In this document: piece by piece, positions 1-6,690 of the stretch
How positions within the stretch are numbered: position 1 is the stretch's first letter
Layout of the letters: each line of letters opens with the position of its first letter
Origin: Chloroflexota bacterium
GTDB lineage: Bacteria > Chloroflexota > Anaerolineae > Thermoflexales > Thermoflexaceae
Direction: 5' to 3'
Assembly: GCA_030550075.1 (NCBI GenBank)
Contig: JAUQQB010000096.1
Coordinates: forward strand, 1 to 8,676
DNA length: 8,676 nucleotides
Position numbers and translations under genes: made by a program
The notes under the pieces: model-generated
What the model was told of the DNA's origin: nothing
Database searches by the model: none
What the model saw: the letters and a program-made list of their open reading frames with translations, nothing else

Positions 1-2
1 AA

Positions 3-353
3 AACTTCTGGTGTGTGAAGGGCCGGTATCTGGCAAGGCAGGATGCAAGAACGAGCACGTTTAACGTAGTGATTGGGAGGAAGCAGCCTAAAAATGAGGC
101 ACAGCAGCTTGAACAATACAACGAGACCAATCGCTGGCTCGCCGGCCGTCAGCAGGAGAGCAAGAAAGTGTTCAGTTTCAAGCATCCTGAAGAAGGTGAG
201 CGCACCTTTGGCTTTGTGAAGCCGGGCGAGGTGGAGTTTAACACAATCAAGCAAAGGCTCGAGCAGGTATGGGAAAGCCCAAAATTCCAAGATGACGAGT
301 TTCTGACCGGCGACGAGATTCTTCAGAGCCTCTGCGCAGGAGCGAACCCATGA
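3..353 (+). CDS. 3' end of an unrecognised gene upstream of the type III cas operon
   Basis: The frame is open from the first complete codon at position 3 to the TGA at 351-353, giving 116 visible residues. The true start is probably before the window: the GTG at 15 lies in an already open frame, and Asn-Phe-Trp-Cys is encoded just before it. The fragment is hydrophilic, rich in Gln, Glu and Lys, and contains patches such as GRYLARQDAR and RTFGFVKPGEVEF. No RAMP glycine-rich loop, cysteine cluster or membrane segment is visible, and I do not recognise the family. Its stop codon overlaps the ATG of the next gene as ATGA, which implies translational coupling, so it is probably another subunit or accessory protein of the same CRISPR module. 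That role is inferred from context only. Confidence 0.7.
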   Translation, partial: NFWCVKGRYLARQDARTSTFNVVIGRKQPKNEAQQLEQYNETNRWLAGRQQESKKVFSFKHPEEGERTFGFVKPGEVEFNTIKQRLEQVWESPKFQDDEFLTGDEILQSLCAGANP

Positions 354-1351
354 GCTTTGATTTTTACGTGGATTTAGGCTCACTTCAAGCGTGCCCAGCC
401 GATTGTTCTTTACCAAGCGGATTGGCGGCAGGCTTTGTAGATGGATGTAGTGTTGTCTTCCATTGGGCTGAAATCCAACGAGCAATAGCCGAGAAGCAGG
501 AGAAAAGTGCCCCTCAAAGAAGTCAGCAGAAGAAAACGGCACAACGCCAGAGAAGAGAAGCAGAGCAGCAGAAGAATCAAGCGCGCAGTTGTTACATGAA
601 TGAGGCAGCAAAGGAGACACTAAGCCTGCCATCCGAACTCGAACTCAATCCTTGGCCGCCTAATCTCTTGCACCAGAATTGGCTTGCCTTTGAGATCGAG
701 TTCGAGCTCCTTACCTCCTGGTATTCCAAGGACGATCGCTTCTTTCACCCTCTGGACAACCCGGTGCGGAAGGACCGGGTGTTTGGGGTGCCGTTCATGA
801 GCGCGGCGAGCTGGAAAGGGCTCCTGCGCTGGGCCTGCCGCATGCAGGCGGATCTGCAGAAGCATCTGGAGCAGGGTAAGCGGTTTAAGGAATGGAAGGA
901 TCCCAATTGGATCCTGCACCTCTTCGGCAACGAGAAGGGAGAGGAGGAATACTTCCACCAGGGCGCGCTGGTGTTCTACCCCACCTGGTTTGACAGAATT
1001 GGCTTTGAGTTAATCAACCCTCACAGCCGCGAGCGGCGTGCGGGCACAAAGCCTATTTATTACGAGGTCGTCCCCCCTGGTGCGAAGGGAACACTCTATC
1101 TGCTTTACGCCCCTTGGCCGGGGATGAAACCGGCCGCCGATCCTACGGAGTTCCTGCCCAAGCTTTTGGAAGCAATTGAGACCTTGCTCACCACCTACGG
1201 CATCTCCGCCAAGCGCACCGTGGGCTGGGGAACGGCAAAGATCATGGAGTGGAAGGCTTTCCGCAAAGGGCAACAGCCCGTCGAGGGTAATAACAGGGGG
1301 CAGCTCTGGGAGCAGATTAAAAGTTGGTTTCAAACGGGAGGGATGCCATGA
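350..1351 (+). CDS. Cmr6-like RAMP (Cas7-group) subunit of a type III complex
   Basis: A 333-residue protein starting at the ATG that overlaps the upstream TGA (ATGA), with a purine-rich GCAGGAG 8 nt before it. RAMP features are clear. Residues 145-160 (FGVPFMSAASWKGLLR) match the 'pick a site, install, K-G-L-L-R' motif of the RAMP fold. Residues 283-295 (YGISAKRTVGWGT) form the C-terminal glycine-rich loop that contacts crRNA in this superfamily. The stretch IGFELINPHSR followed by KPIYYEVVPPG resembles the NPH.../P-I-x-F region of Cmr6. Known Cmr6 proteins cap the Cmr backbone near the 3' end of the crRNA. The first 80 or so residues are an odd extension: about 45 ordinary residues, then a Gln/Lys/Arg-rich segment (residues about 47-79) likely to be helical or disordered. 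An ATG at 596 could be an internal start that omits it. The RAMP assignment is secure, but the Cmr6 label is tentative; another Cas7-group subunit is possible. Confidence 0.85.
   Translation: MSFDFYVDLGSLQACPADCSLPSGLAAGFVDGCSVVFHWAEIQRAIAEKQEKSAPQRSQQKKTAQRQRREAEQQKNQARSCYMNEAAKETLSLPSELELNPWPPNLLHQNWLAFEIEFELLTSWYSKDDRFFHPLDNPVRKDRVFGVPFMSAASWKGLLRWACRMQADLQKHLEQGKRFKEWKDPNWILHLFGNEKGEEEYFHQGALVFYPTWFDRIGFELINPHSRERRAGTKPIYYEVVPPGAKGTLYLLYAPWPGMKPAADPTEFLPKLLEAIETLLTTYGISAKRTVGWGTAKIMEWKAFRKGQQPVEGNNRGQLWEQIKSWFQTGGMP
1336..1342 (+). promoter_or_regulatory. Shine-Dalgarno for the Csx11-like gene
   Basis: GGGAGGG lies 5 nt before the ATG at 1348, and that ATG overlaps the upstream TGA as ATGA. 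This favours 1348 over the in-frame TTG at 1324, which lies before the site and has no comparable Shine-Dalgarno. Confidence 0.8.
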
Positions 1352-4338
1352 GCACGTTTGCGCCTGCGGACACGCTTCGCCATCACCGGCCCGTGCTCCT
1401 CGCCTGCGAGGCCCTCGGCTGGTTCCACATGGCCGGCAAGGCGCGCATAGAGTTCCTGCGCCAGCATGGCGGAGATAAAGTCCAGTACGACGAGCGCAAG
1501 TGGCACGATGCCGAACAGCCGCCGTTCCCCTGGGACGAGCTCTTGGGGTGGGTCAAGACTGTTCCCAACAATACCATACCCCAGAATGCTTGGCCGGCGT
1601 CCATGAAAGAATTCACTGAAAAGCACCATGAGCAGGATCGGGGTATGCTGGGCCTGTTGCAGGCGGGCCACGGTGTGGTCTCTGGGATCGAAAAGAACAT
1701 CCCACCACGTACCTCGAAATATCTTGGCCAATCCCTGCCTCATATGTGGCTCTCCTCACCTTTTGGGCATCCCAAGCAGAACCTGTTCGCTGATCCACCG
1801 GACGTGCTCACGGAGCGTGGCTGGAAACAGGTAGTCGAGGAAATCAGGCGAGTGCTGGACGGCTTGAAGCAGCTCATTACCAACAAGGCCGTGGATGTTT
1901 CGCACTGGGCCGATTGGCGGAAGCGGGCCATCGGTCCCCAGTCCTACCTTCGCCGGGCCTTTCTTTGCACGGTCGCGGAAACCCGGCTGCCCAACAACGA
2001 CGTCACCCTCTGGGACCAATCTTACGTGGCAGCGGCCCTGTTCAAAAGTGCCGTGGCAGGGGTAATCCTCAACCGTCAAGGCTTCCCCTGGCAAAATGAC
2101 AGGATCAAACAGCAAACCCGCTGGCGCCTGCTCACTGTGAGCATCGGCACCGACCACTATGAGGCGCGGGCGGTGAAGATCGGTGACTGGACCGGAGCGC
2201 GGGCAGCACTGAATGAGTTTTTCGACCAAGTGGCTCAGCTCATTGAGGTGGACCTCGCTCTGGGATCTTTGCTCTATCGTGATAGCAGCGTGGCGATTTT
2301 TTCGTTCCCGGGGGAGCGCTGGGATGAGAAGCCGCCAGCCCCGTGGTTGAACGGATGGGAAAATTGGCTTCAGGAGCAGGTGGAGACCATCGCCCAGGGG
2401 TTACATCTCGAAACCCCTCCCTTCGTGCGCCTGAGTGACCCTACCCGCTCGCTGGTGCCCCTGGTTCAGGAGCGCCGGGAGGCGCGCAAGATAACGGCCA
2501 TCCCCCTTCACAGAGCGTGGGATGTTGGGGGGAAGATGGCTAAGGAATCGCAAGGGCACGTCTGCCCCGTCTGCCAGGTCCGCTTGAACGGTGACCCCTC
2601 GAACAAGGGCAAACCCTGTAAAGTATGTCAGGATCGGCGCCATCATCGCCGGGATGACTGGCTCGGTGGGCGGTTGGGCTATGACACTATATGGTTTGAG
2701 GAGGTGGCCGATAGCAACAACCGCATCGCCCTCCTCACCCTTTCTTTGGATCTTGAGCCCTGGCTGAACGGTGAACGGGTGGACAGCCTGCGGGGGCAGG
2801 CGATATCGGAGTGGCGAAGGTTTAATCCGACCTTGTCGGGGCAGCTCAATCCAATCGATCCCGCGGAGCCGTTCAAATCTTTGCAAGACTACATCAAGAG
2901 CAAACTCTCAAATTTTGACCGGCAAGATCCCGTTCTGGGGGGCCTTCAGGAAGGTTATCAGCATGAGCAGGATTGGCCGTCGTTCTTCCAAAAAATCGTG
3001 GAAGACCGCGCCGAGGCGCCCAAATGGAATGATCTGAACGACGACCAGCGGGCGGCCTGGATTATCCATCAGCTTTTCTGTAAGCTCCCCTCACCGGGCC
3101 GGGTCTACCGCTTCTGGCGGGAAGCCGAAGACTTCTTTGAAGACCTGCTCAAAGAGTTCCGCCAGATCGCGGCTCGTAGCGAGAACCCCTGGCGGGTGCG
3201 GCGCCTTCTGATCAAGCCGGATGCAAACAGCCGTTCCGGCTGGCAAGACCGCACGCTTTACGATGGGCGCTGGCGGGGCATCCAGTTCAGCCTGGTTTAT
3301 GTGCAGGCGCTGGGCGGTTTCGTCACCGCCTCCAACCTGGCCCGACTCTTGAAACCGGACGAACCGAAGGACACGCTCCGGGGCCAGCGGATTGCTCTGG
3401 AGGAGGAGGACACGTTCGGAACGACGAAGCAACTGGTCACCGAGAAGGTCGAGGAGATCGGTGATACCTATTCTCACCTTGGCGTGTATCATCCCGTCAT
3501 CCCGCTGGAGCTTTCCCCGCTGCGCTTCCGGGTGGTGCTTCCACTGGAGGCAGCCTCCGAATGCGTGGACCTGGCTCTGTCCCGCTGGCGGGAGGAGTTC
3601 GCCCGGGTCTGGGATCGCCTTCCCTTACATGTGGGTATCGTCGCCTTTGACCGAACCTTCCCCTTCCAAGCGGTGGTGGAGGCCACGCGCAACCTGGAGG
3701 ACAGGCTCCGCCAGGACGAGAAGCCCTGGAGGGTGGAGCGACACGAGGTACGCAATGGGATCCTCGCCCTGCAGCTCCGGCGACCGGATAAACACACCAC
3801 CTTGCGAACCGTGCCGTTGACGGTGCCCGATGGCCGGGAGGATGTCTTCTACCCCTACGTCGCCGTGGAGGATCCATCCCTCCGCCACCCAAGAGACTTC
3901 CGTCATCCGAACGGTCAGATCTACCGGCACATGGCGGATCTGCGAGTTGGGGACAGCATCCGGGTTTTCCCTGGGCGGATAGTGTTCCTCTTCATGGACA
4001 CCGCCAGCGCCCGGTTTCAGATTCCTGACCCCCTCTATTTAGAGGACTGGGAGGAAATGCGGGAAATATGGCAGCTTGTGGAACGCGTTGCCCCCAGTCA
4101 AACGGCTCTGCAGCGTTTCTGGAGCGCCCTTAGCCAGCTTGAGCGAAACTGGCAAGAATTGCTGGAGAAACCATCGCCGGACCTCTGGCGCGATACCGTG
4201 CGGGCACTCATCGCCGAGCATTTGGAGGCAAAGGGGGCGGCGCTGGAGACCCTGACCGAAGCGGCGGTTCAGGGACTTCTCCAGTGCGCTCTGGAATGGC
4301 ATATGACGGTGCTCAAGAAAACCGTTCATGGAGGTTGA
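1348..4338 (+). CDS. csx11: Csx11-type Cas10-like large subunit, apparently without GGDD and HD motifs
   Basis: A 996-residue protein and the largest in the operon, in the position of Cas10/Cmr2. The length fits the Csx11 family, described as over 900 residues and strictly associated with RAMP modules. In order: an N-terminal segment where the HD-nuclease signature would be expected reads FHMAGK (residues 26-31), so the Asp of His-Asp is Met. A first palm-like domain starts near W259 (WRLLTVSIGTDHY), and its hairpin reads LLYRDSSVAIFSFP (308-321). A zinc ribbon has C406, C409, C424 and C427 (CX2C-X14-CX2C). A second palm-like domain reads SPLRFRVVLPLEAA (723-736) and then LPLHVGIVAF (758-767), where cyclase-active Cas10 proteins carry Y-A-G-G-D-D. 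A Csx11-like C-terminal part contains FPGRIVFLFMDTASARF (874-890). No GGDD occurs anywhere. It should scaffold the 5' end of the crRNP with the Cas5 subunit. The motif alignment was done by eye. A divergent Cmr2 is the alternative name. Confidence 0.82.
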   Translation: MSTFAPADTLRHHRPVLLACEALGWFHMAGKARIEFLRQHGGDKVQYDERKWHDAEQPPFPWDELLGWVKTVPNNTIPQNAWPASMKEFTEKHHEQDRGMLGLLQAGHGVVSGIEKNIPPRTSKYLGQSLPHMWLSSPFGHPKQNLFADPPDVLTERGWKQVVEEIRRVLDGLKQLITNKAVDVSHWADWRKRAIGPQSYLRRAFLCTVAETRLPNNDVTLWDQSYVAAALFKSAVAGVILNRQGFPWQNDRIKQQTRWRLLTVSIGTDHYEARAVKIGDWTGARAALNEFFDQVAQLIEVDLALGSLLYRDSSVAIFSFPGERWDEKPPAPWLNGWENWLQEQVETIAQGLHLETPPFVRLSDPTRSLVPLVQERREARKITAIPLHRAWDVGGKMAKESQGHVCPVCQVRLNGDPSNKGKPCKVCQDRRHHRRDDWLGGRLGYDTIWFEEVADSNNRIALLTLSLDLEPWLNGERVDSLRGQAISEWRRFNPTLSGQLNPIDPAEPFKSLQDYIKSKLSNFDRQDPVLGGLQEGYQHEQDWPSFFQKIVEDRAEAPKWNDLNDDQRAAWIIHQLFCKLPSPGRVYRFWREAEDFFEDLLKEFRQIAARSENPWRVRRLLIKPDANSRSGWQDRTLYDGRWRGIQFSLVYVQALGGFVTASNLARLLKPDEPKDTLRGQRIALEEEDTFGTTKQLVTEKVEEIGDTYSHLGVYHPVIPLELSPLRFRVVLPLEAASECVDLALSRWREEFARVWDRLPLHVGIVAFDRTFPFQAVVEATRNLEDRLRQDEKPWRVERHEVRNGILALQLRRPDKHTTLRTVPLTVPDGREDVFYPYVAVEDPSLRHPRDFRHPNGQIYRHMADLRVGDSIRVFPGRIVFLFMDTASARFQIPDPLYLEDWEEMREIWQLVERVAPSQTALQRFWSALSQLERNWQELLEKPSPDLWRDTVRALIAEHLEAKGAALETLTEAAVQGLLQCALEWHMTVLKKTVHGG
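4330..4334 (+). promoter_or_regulatory. Shine-Dalgarno for cmr4
   Basis: GGAGG lies 7 nt before the ATG at 4342 and within the last codons of the large-subunit gene, whose TGA ends at 4338. It fixes the cmr4 start and implies coupled translation. Confidence 0.8.
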
Positions 4339-4341
4339 GCC

Positions 4342-5463
4342 ATGGCAAGCTACCAGAAGTTTCTCCATGTGGGCTTAGCCCTGGATCCCATTCACGTGGG
4401 CACGGGCGGCGCCCGCATCGGGCGGGTCGACCTGACCATCGTGCGGGACCCGGTCACCCGCGTCCCGAAGATCCCCGGCTCCAGCCTGGCCGGGGTGTAT
4501 CGGACCTACGTGGCGATGGATTTCGAAGAACGACGCAGGCAAACACCATCCCAGCCGCCCCCTCAACCGCCTTCTCAGACCCAGCGTGAAAAGCCCTACT
4601 ATCCCGACTGTGCAGGACAGGGGCAACCTCGCCCCGACGGCACGGGTGGCCATTGCGGCCAGCCGGATTGTCCTGTCTGCACTGTCTTCGGTTTCGCCCG
4701 CGGGAAGGACCAGGCCGGCGGCTTTGCCGGACTGGCCGCCTTTACCGACGCGCACGTACTTCTTTTCCCGGTCCCCACGCGGCGAGGACCCCACTGGGTC
4801 ACCTGCCCCATGGCGTTGCGGCTGGTGGGCCTCGAGGTAAGCGGGGTTCAAGAGAACGCCGTGTATTTGGAAGATGCATCATCAAGAGGCAGATTGAATC
4901 TGGGGTGGCTGTTCCTAGAGGTTAGGCCTTGTCAGCAGTTGCAGCAGGTCAAAGATACGTTGCAAACGTTGGGCGTCCCCGATTACATCTGCAACCGCCT
5001 AGCCATCCTGCCTGACCACCTGTTCATCCACGTCGTGAACAGTAATCTAGAGGTGCGCACTTCGGTCTCCATCAACCCGGAAACCGGGGCGGCCGAGGAG
5101 GGGGCCCTATTCTCCTACGAAGCCCTGCCGAGGACCACGGTTCTGGTGTGGGAAATCATCGCCAAGAACCCGAGGCACTTCAAAATTGATGGCAGAGATG
5201 TGGGCGTGACCCTGAGCAACGGCCAGAAGATGGATGATCCCAATAAGGTCCTTGAGATCACGAAGCAGGCCCGTCCCTACATAGAACATCTGGGCATCGG
5301 CGGCATGGGCACGCGGGGGATGGGAAGGTTGAGGGTCCTCTGTCCCAAACAACAGGATATGCAGGGGAAACCAGTGAGCTGCAAGGGAGAACCCCAGGCT
5401 GCCGAACCCAGCCAGCCTGAAGCACAACCGGAGCAGGAGGCGAGCCATGAATCAGCAAGCTAA
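4342..5463 (+). CDS. cmr4: Cmr4 (Cas7) backbone subunit and predicted target-RNA nuclease
   Basis: A 373-residue RAMP starting 3 nt after the large-subunit stop. The N terminus is typical of Cmr4: LDPIHVGTGG (14-23), RIGRVDLTIVRD (25-36) and KIPGSSLAGVYRTY (43-56). By eye, D30 aligns with the catalytic D26 of Pyrococcus furiosus Cmr4 (LGVVDQPIQRE), so the slicer activity, cutting target RNA at 6-nt intervals along the crRNA, is probably retained. CPVCTVFG (110-117), GFAGLAAFTDAHVL (128-141) and the glycine-rich loop GIGGMGTRGMGRL (318-330) complete the family pattern. It is longer than the usual 290-300 residues. The extra length lies in a Pro/Gln-rich insert (about 64-85) followed by Cys/His residues (C90, H104, C105, C110, C113), and in a Pro/Glu/Gln-rich tail (about 335-373) likely to be disordered. 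Several copies would form the helical backbone. Confidence 0.93.
   Translation: MASYQKFLHVGLALDPIHVGTGGARIGRVDLTIVRDPVTRVPKIPGSSLAGVYRTYVAMDFEERRRQTPSQPPPQPPSQTQREKPYYPDCAGQGQPRPDGTGGHCGQPDCPVCTVFGFARGKDQAGGFAGLAAFTDAHVLLFPVPTRRGPHWVTCPMALRLVGLEVSGVQENAVYLEDASSRGRLNLGWLFLEVRPCQQLQQVKDTLQTLGVPDYICNRLAILPDHLFIHVVNSNLEVRTSVSINPETGAAEEGALFSYEALPRTTVLVWEIIAKNPRHFKIDGRDVGVTLSNGQKMDDPNKVLEITKQARPYIEHLGIGGMGTRGMGRLRVLCPKQQDMQGKPVSCKGEPQAAEPSQPEAQPEQEASHESAS
5435..5440 (+). promoter_or_regulatory. Shine-Dalgarno for the small subunit
   Basis: AGGAGG lies 6 nt before the ATG at 5447, entirely within the end of cmr4. It supports that start and hence a 17-nt gene overlap. Confidence 0.8.
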
Positions 5464-5809
5464 TCAGCCGATTAATCTGGATATTCGCTGCGCAGAGCTC
5501 GGGCGGAAGTTGGCAGATATCGAAGGCATGGATGAAAAGGTCCTCAACGAGGCCCTGGCCGTGCTGGAGGATCAGGGGATTTATGCGATGTTTCTCTACA
5601 TCCAGGCTCGGCATGGCGAGATAGCAGGGCCATTCAAGGGGCAGTGTGTGCACCTCTTGCAGGACGTCTTCGGCGATACATTTCCGCGGGAAGCCCTGAA
5701 AGCCGCCAAACAGCTTGCTGATGATCTGGACAATCTTCTCTTTGCCCGTGACCTTCTGCGCAACGCGCTAAGCTATGCGCGCTACCACCTGAAGGCAAAA
5801 GGGAGCTGA
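5447..5809 (+). CDS. Cmr5/Cas11-like small subunit
   Basis: A 120-residue, mostly helical protein, overlapping cmr4 by 17 nt and ending 2 nt before the next gene. Its size, alpha-helical character and place between Cmr4 and the next RAMP match Cmr5/Cas11 proteins, which line the belly of the type III complex next to the crRNA-target duplex. Recognisable stretches are GIYAMFLYIQARHGE (about residues 44-58) and a C-terminal amphipathic helix ending RNALSYARYHLKAKG, resembling the tyrosine/leucine-rich last helix of Cmr5. There are no catalytic motifs, cysteines are few, and no membrane segment is present. Small subunits diverge quickly, so context carries much of the assignment. The name cmr5 would be reasonable, but this module is not a standard III-B set. 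Confidence 0.8.
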   Translation: MNQQANQPINLDIRCAELGRKLADIEGMDEKVLNEALAVLEDQGIYAMFLYIQARHGEIAGPFKGQCVHLLQDVFGDTFPREALKAAKQLADDLDNLLFARDLLRNALSYARYHLKAKGS

Positions 5810-5811
5810 AC

Positions 5812-6690
5812 ATGACCTGGGAGCTTTACCGCTGGGTTTGGCGCTTGGAGTCGCCACTACATATTGGAGCGCCGCCGGCTGGGGCCCTCAACCGGACGCG
5901 TCTCTATCTCCCGGCCCGCGCCCTCTGGGGAGCGCTGACAGCGGAGATCGCTTGCCGTCACAGCCCAAATCAGTTCCCGGATTACAAATCTGTCGGCCAA
6001 TCCCTTCAGACAAACACCCGCCTGAGCTATCTCTTCCCGGCGGAGCAGGTCAATGGAGAAGAATGGAGGGCATGGTTACCTCGCTATAAGCAGGGCGCAG
6101 GCCTGGTCTGGGAGTGGGAGGGGGACCACGAGCCACGGGAAGACCGGCTCTTCCGCACGCGCCTGCTCATCACCCGGCCGGGCACAGCCATCGAGCCGCA
6201 ATCCAGTACCGCCGCCGAGGGCACGCTCAGGGAGTTCGAGCTGATCAGCCCTCATTGGCGGGATGCCGATAGTGCCTTTAGACCGGTGGATATGGTGGGC
6301 TATCTCTTTTGCCGCGATACCAACACCGGTCTGCGCCAGGAGATCTGCCAGATCGAGGAGCTGTTCATCGGGGGAGACACCCGTTACGGGCTCGGTCGTC
6401 TGACCCGGATCACCTGCGACCGGGCTTCACAGTTCTTCGATAGCGGCCAAGTAGACTTGCAGGCAAGCTCACCTGTTGTCACAACCCGACGGTTGCTTGC
6501 CCACGCCGTTGTAGCCCCTAACCTAAGCCTACTCGGCGCCATGGAATGCCTGGCCGGCTGGGATATGATCCAGGGAGGGCTGAAGAGGGCCGAACTCGTG
6601 TGGGTGCCCGGATCCTCCCTCGGCCAGGACCAGGAATTCGACCTGCGGGAGGACGGGTTATGGAGCATACGGGTGACAGGCGCCGCCTGA
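5812..6690 (+). CDS. Cas5-group RAMP, Csx10/Cmr3-like
   Basis: A 292-residue RAMP starting 2 nt after the small-subunit stop, with GGGAG 6 nt upstream of its ATG. Residues 8-19 (WVWRLESPLHIG) form the first beta strand and loop of a RAMP fold. Residues 32-42 (YLPARALWGAL) occupy the place of the usual 'IPGxxLRGAL' motif. Residues 121-143 contain T-R-P-G-T-A-I-E and then T-A-A-E-G-T-L-R-E-F-E, resembling the 'TAId...TaxEGxLyxxE' block of Csx10-type Cas5 proteins. The C-terminal glycine-rich loop is FIGGDTRYGLGRL (185-197). Cas5 subunits bind the 5' tag of the crRNA and join the large subunit to the backbone, and no other gene in the window fills that role. The last 31 nt overlap the start of the methylase gene. 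Class is confident; the exact subfamily is not. Confidence 0.82.
   Translation: MTWELYRWVWRLESPLHIGAPPAGALNRTRLYLPARALWGALTAEIACRHSPNQFPDYKSVGQSLQTNTRLSYLFPAEQVNGEEWRAWLPRYKQGAGLVWEWEGDHEPREDRLFRTRLLITRPGTAIEPQSSTAAEGTLREFELISPHWRDADSAFRPVDMVGYLFCRDTNTGLRQEICQIEELFIGGDTRYGLGRLTRITCDRASQFFDSGQVDLQASSPVVTTRRLLAHAVVAPNLSLLGAMECLAGWDMIQGGLKRAELVWVPGSSLGQDQEFDLREDGLWSIRVTGAA
6647..6652 (+). promoter_or_regulatory. Shine-Dalgarno for the DUF1156 methylase
   Basis: GGGAGG lies 7 nt before the ATG at 6660, inside the Cas5-like gene. It selects that ATG as the methylase start and ties methylase translation to the cas operon. Confidence 0.8.

Noticed and set aside
1324..1347. TTG start for the large subunit
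   Set aside because: The ATG at 1348 has a well-spaced GGGAGGG and the ATGA overlap. The TTG lies before that site and would add eight residues with no support.
1468..1479. GGD in the large subunit as a cyclase motif
   Set aside because: It reads GGDK at residues 41-44, in the N-terminal region and outside either palm-like domain, so it is not the Cas10 GGDD hairpin.
3091..3930. Several overlapping minus-strand ORFs opposite the large-subunit gene
   Set aside because: They are compositionally biased shadow frames opposite a long, motif-bearing gene, with no independent evidence.
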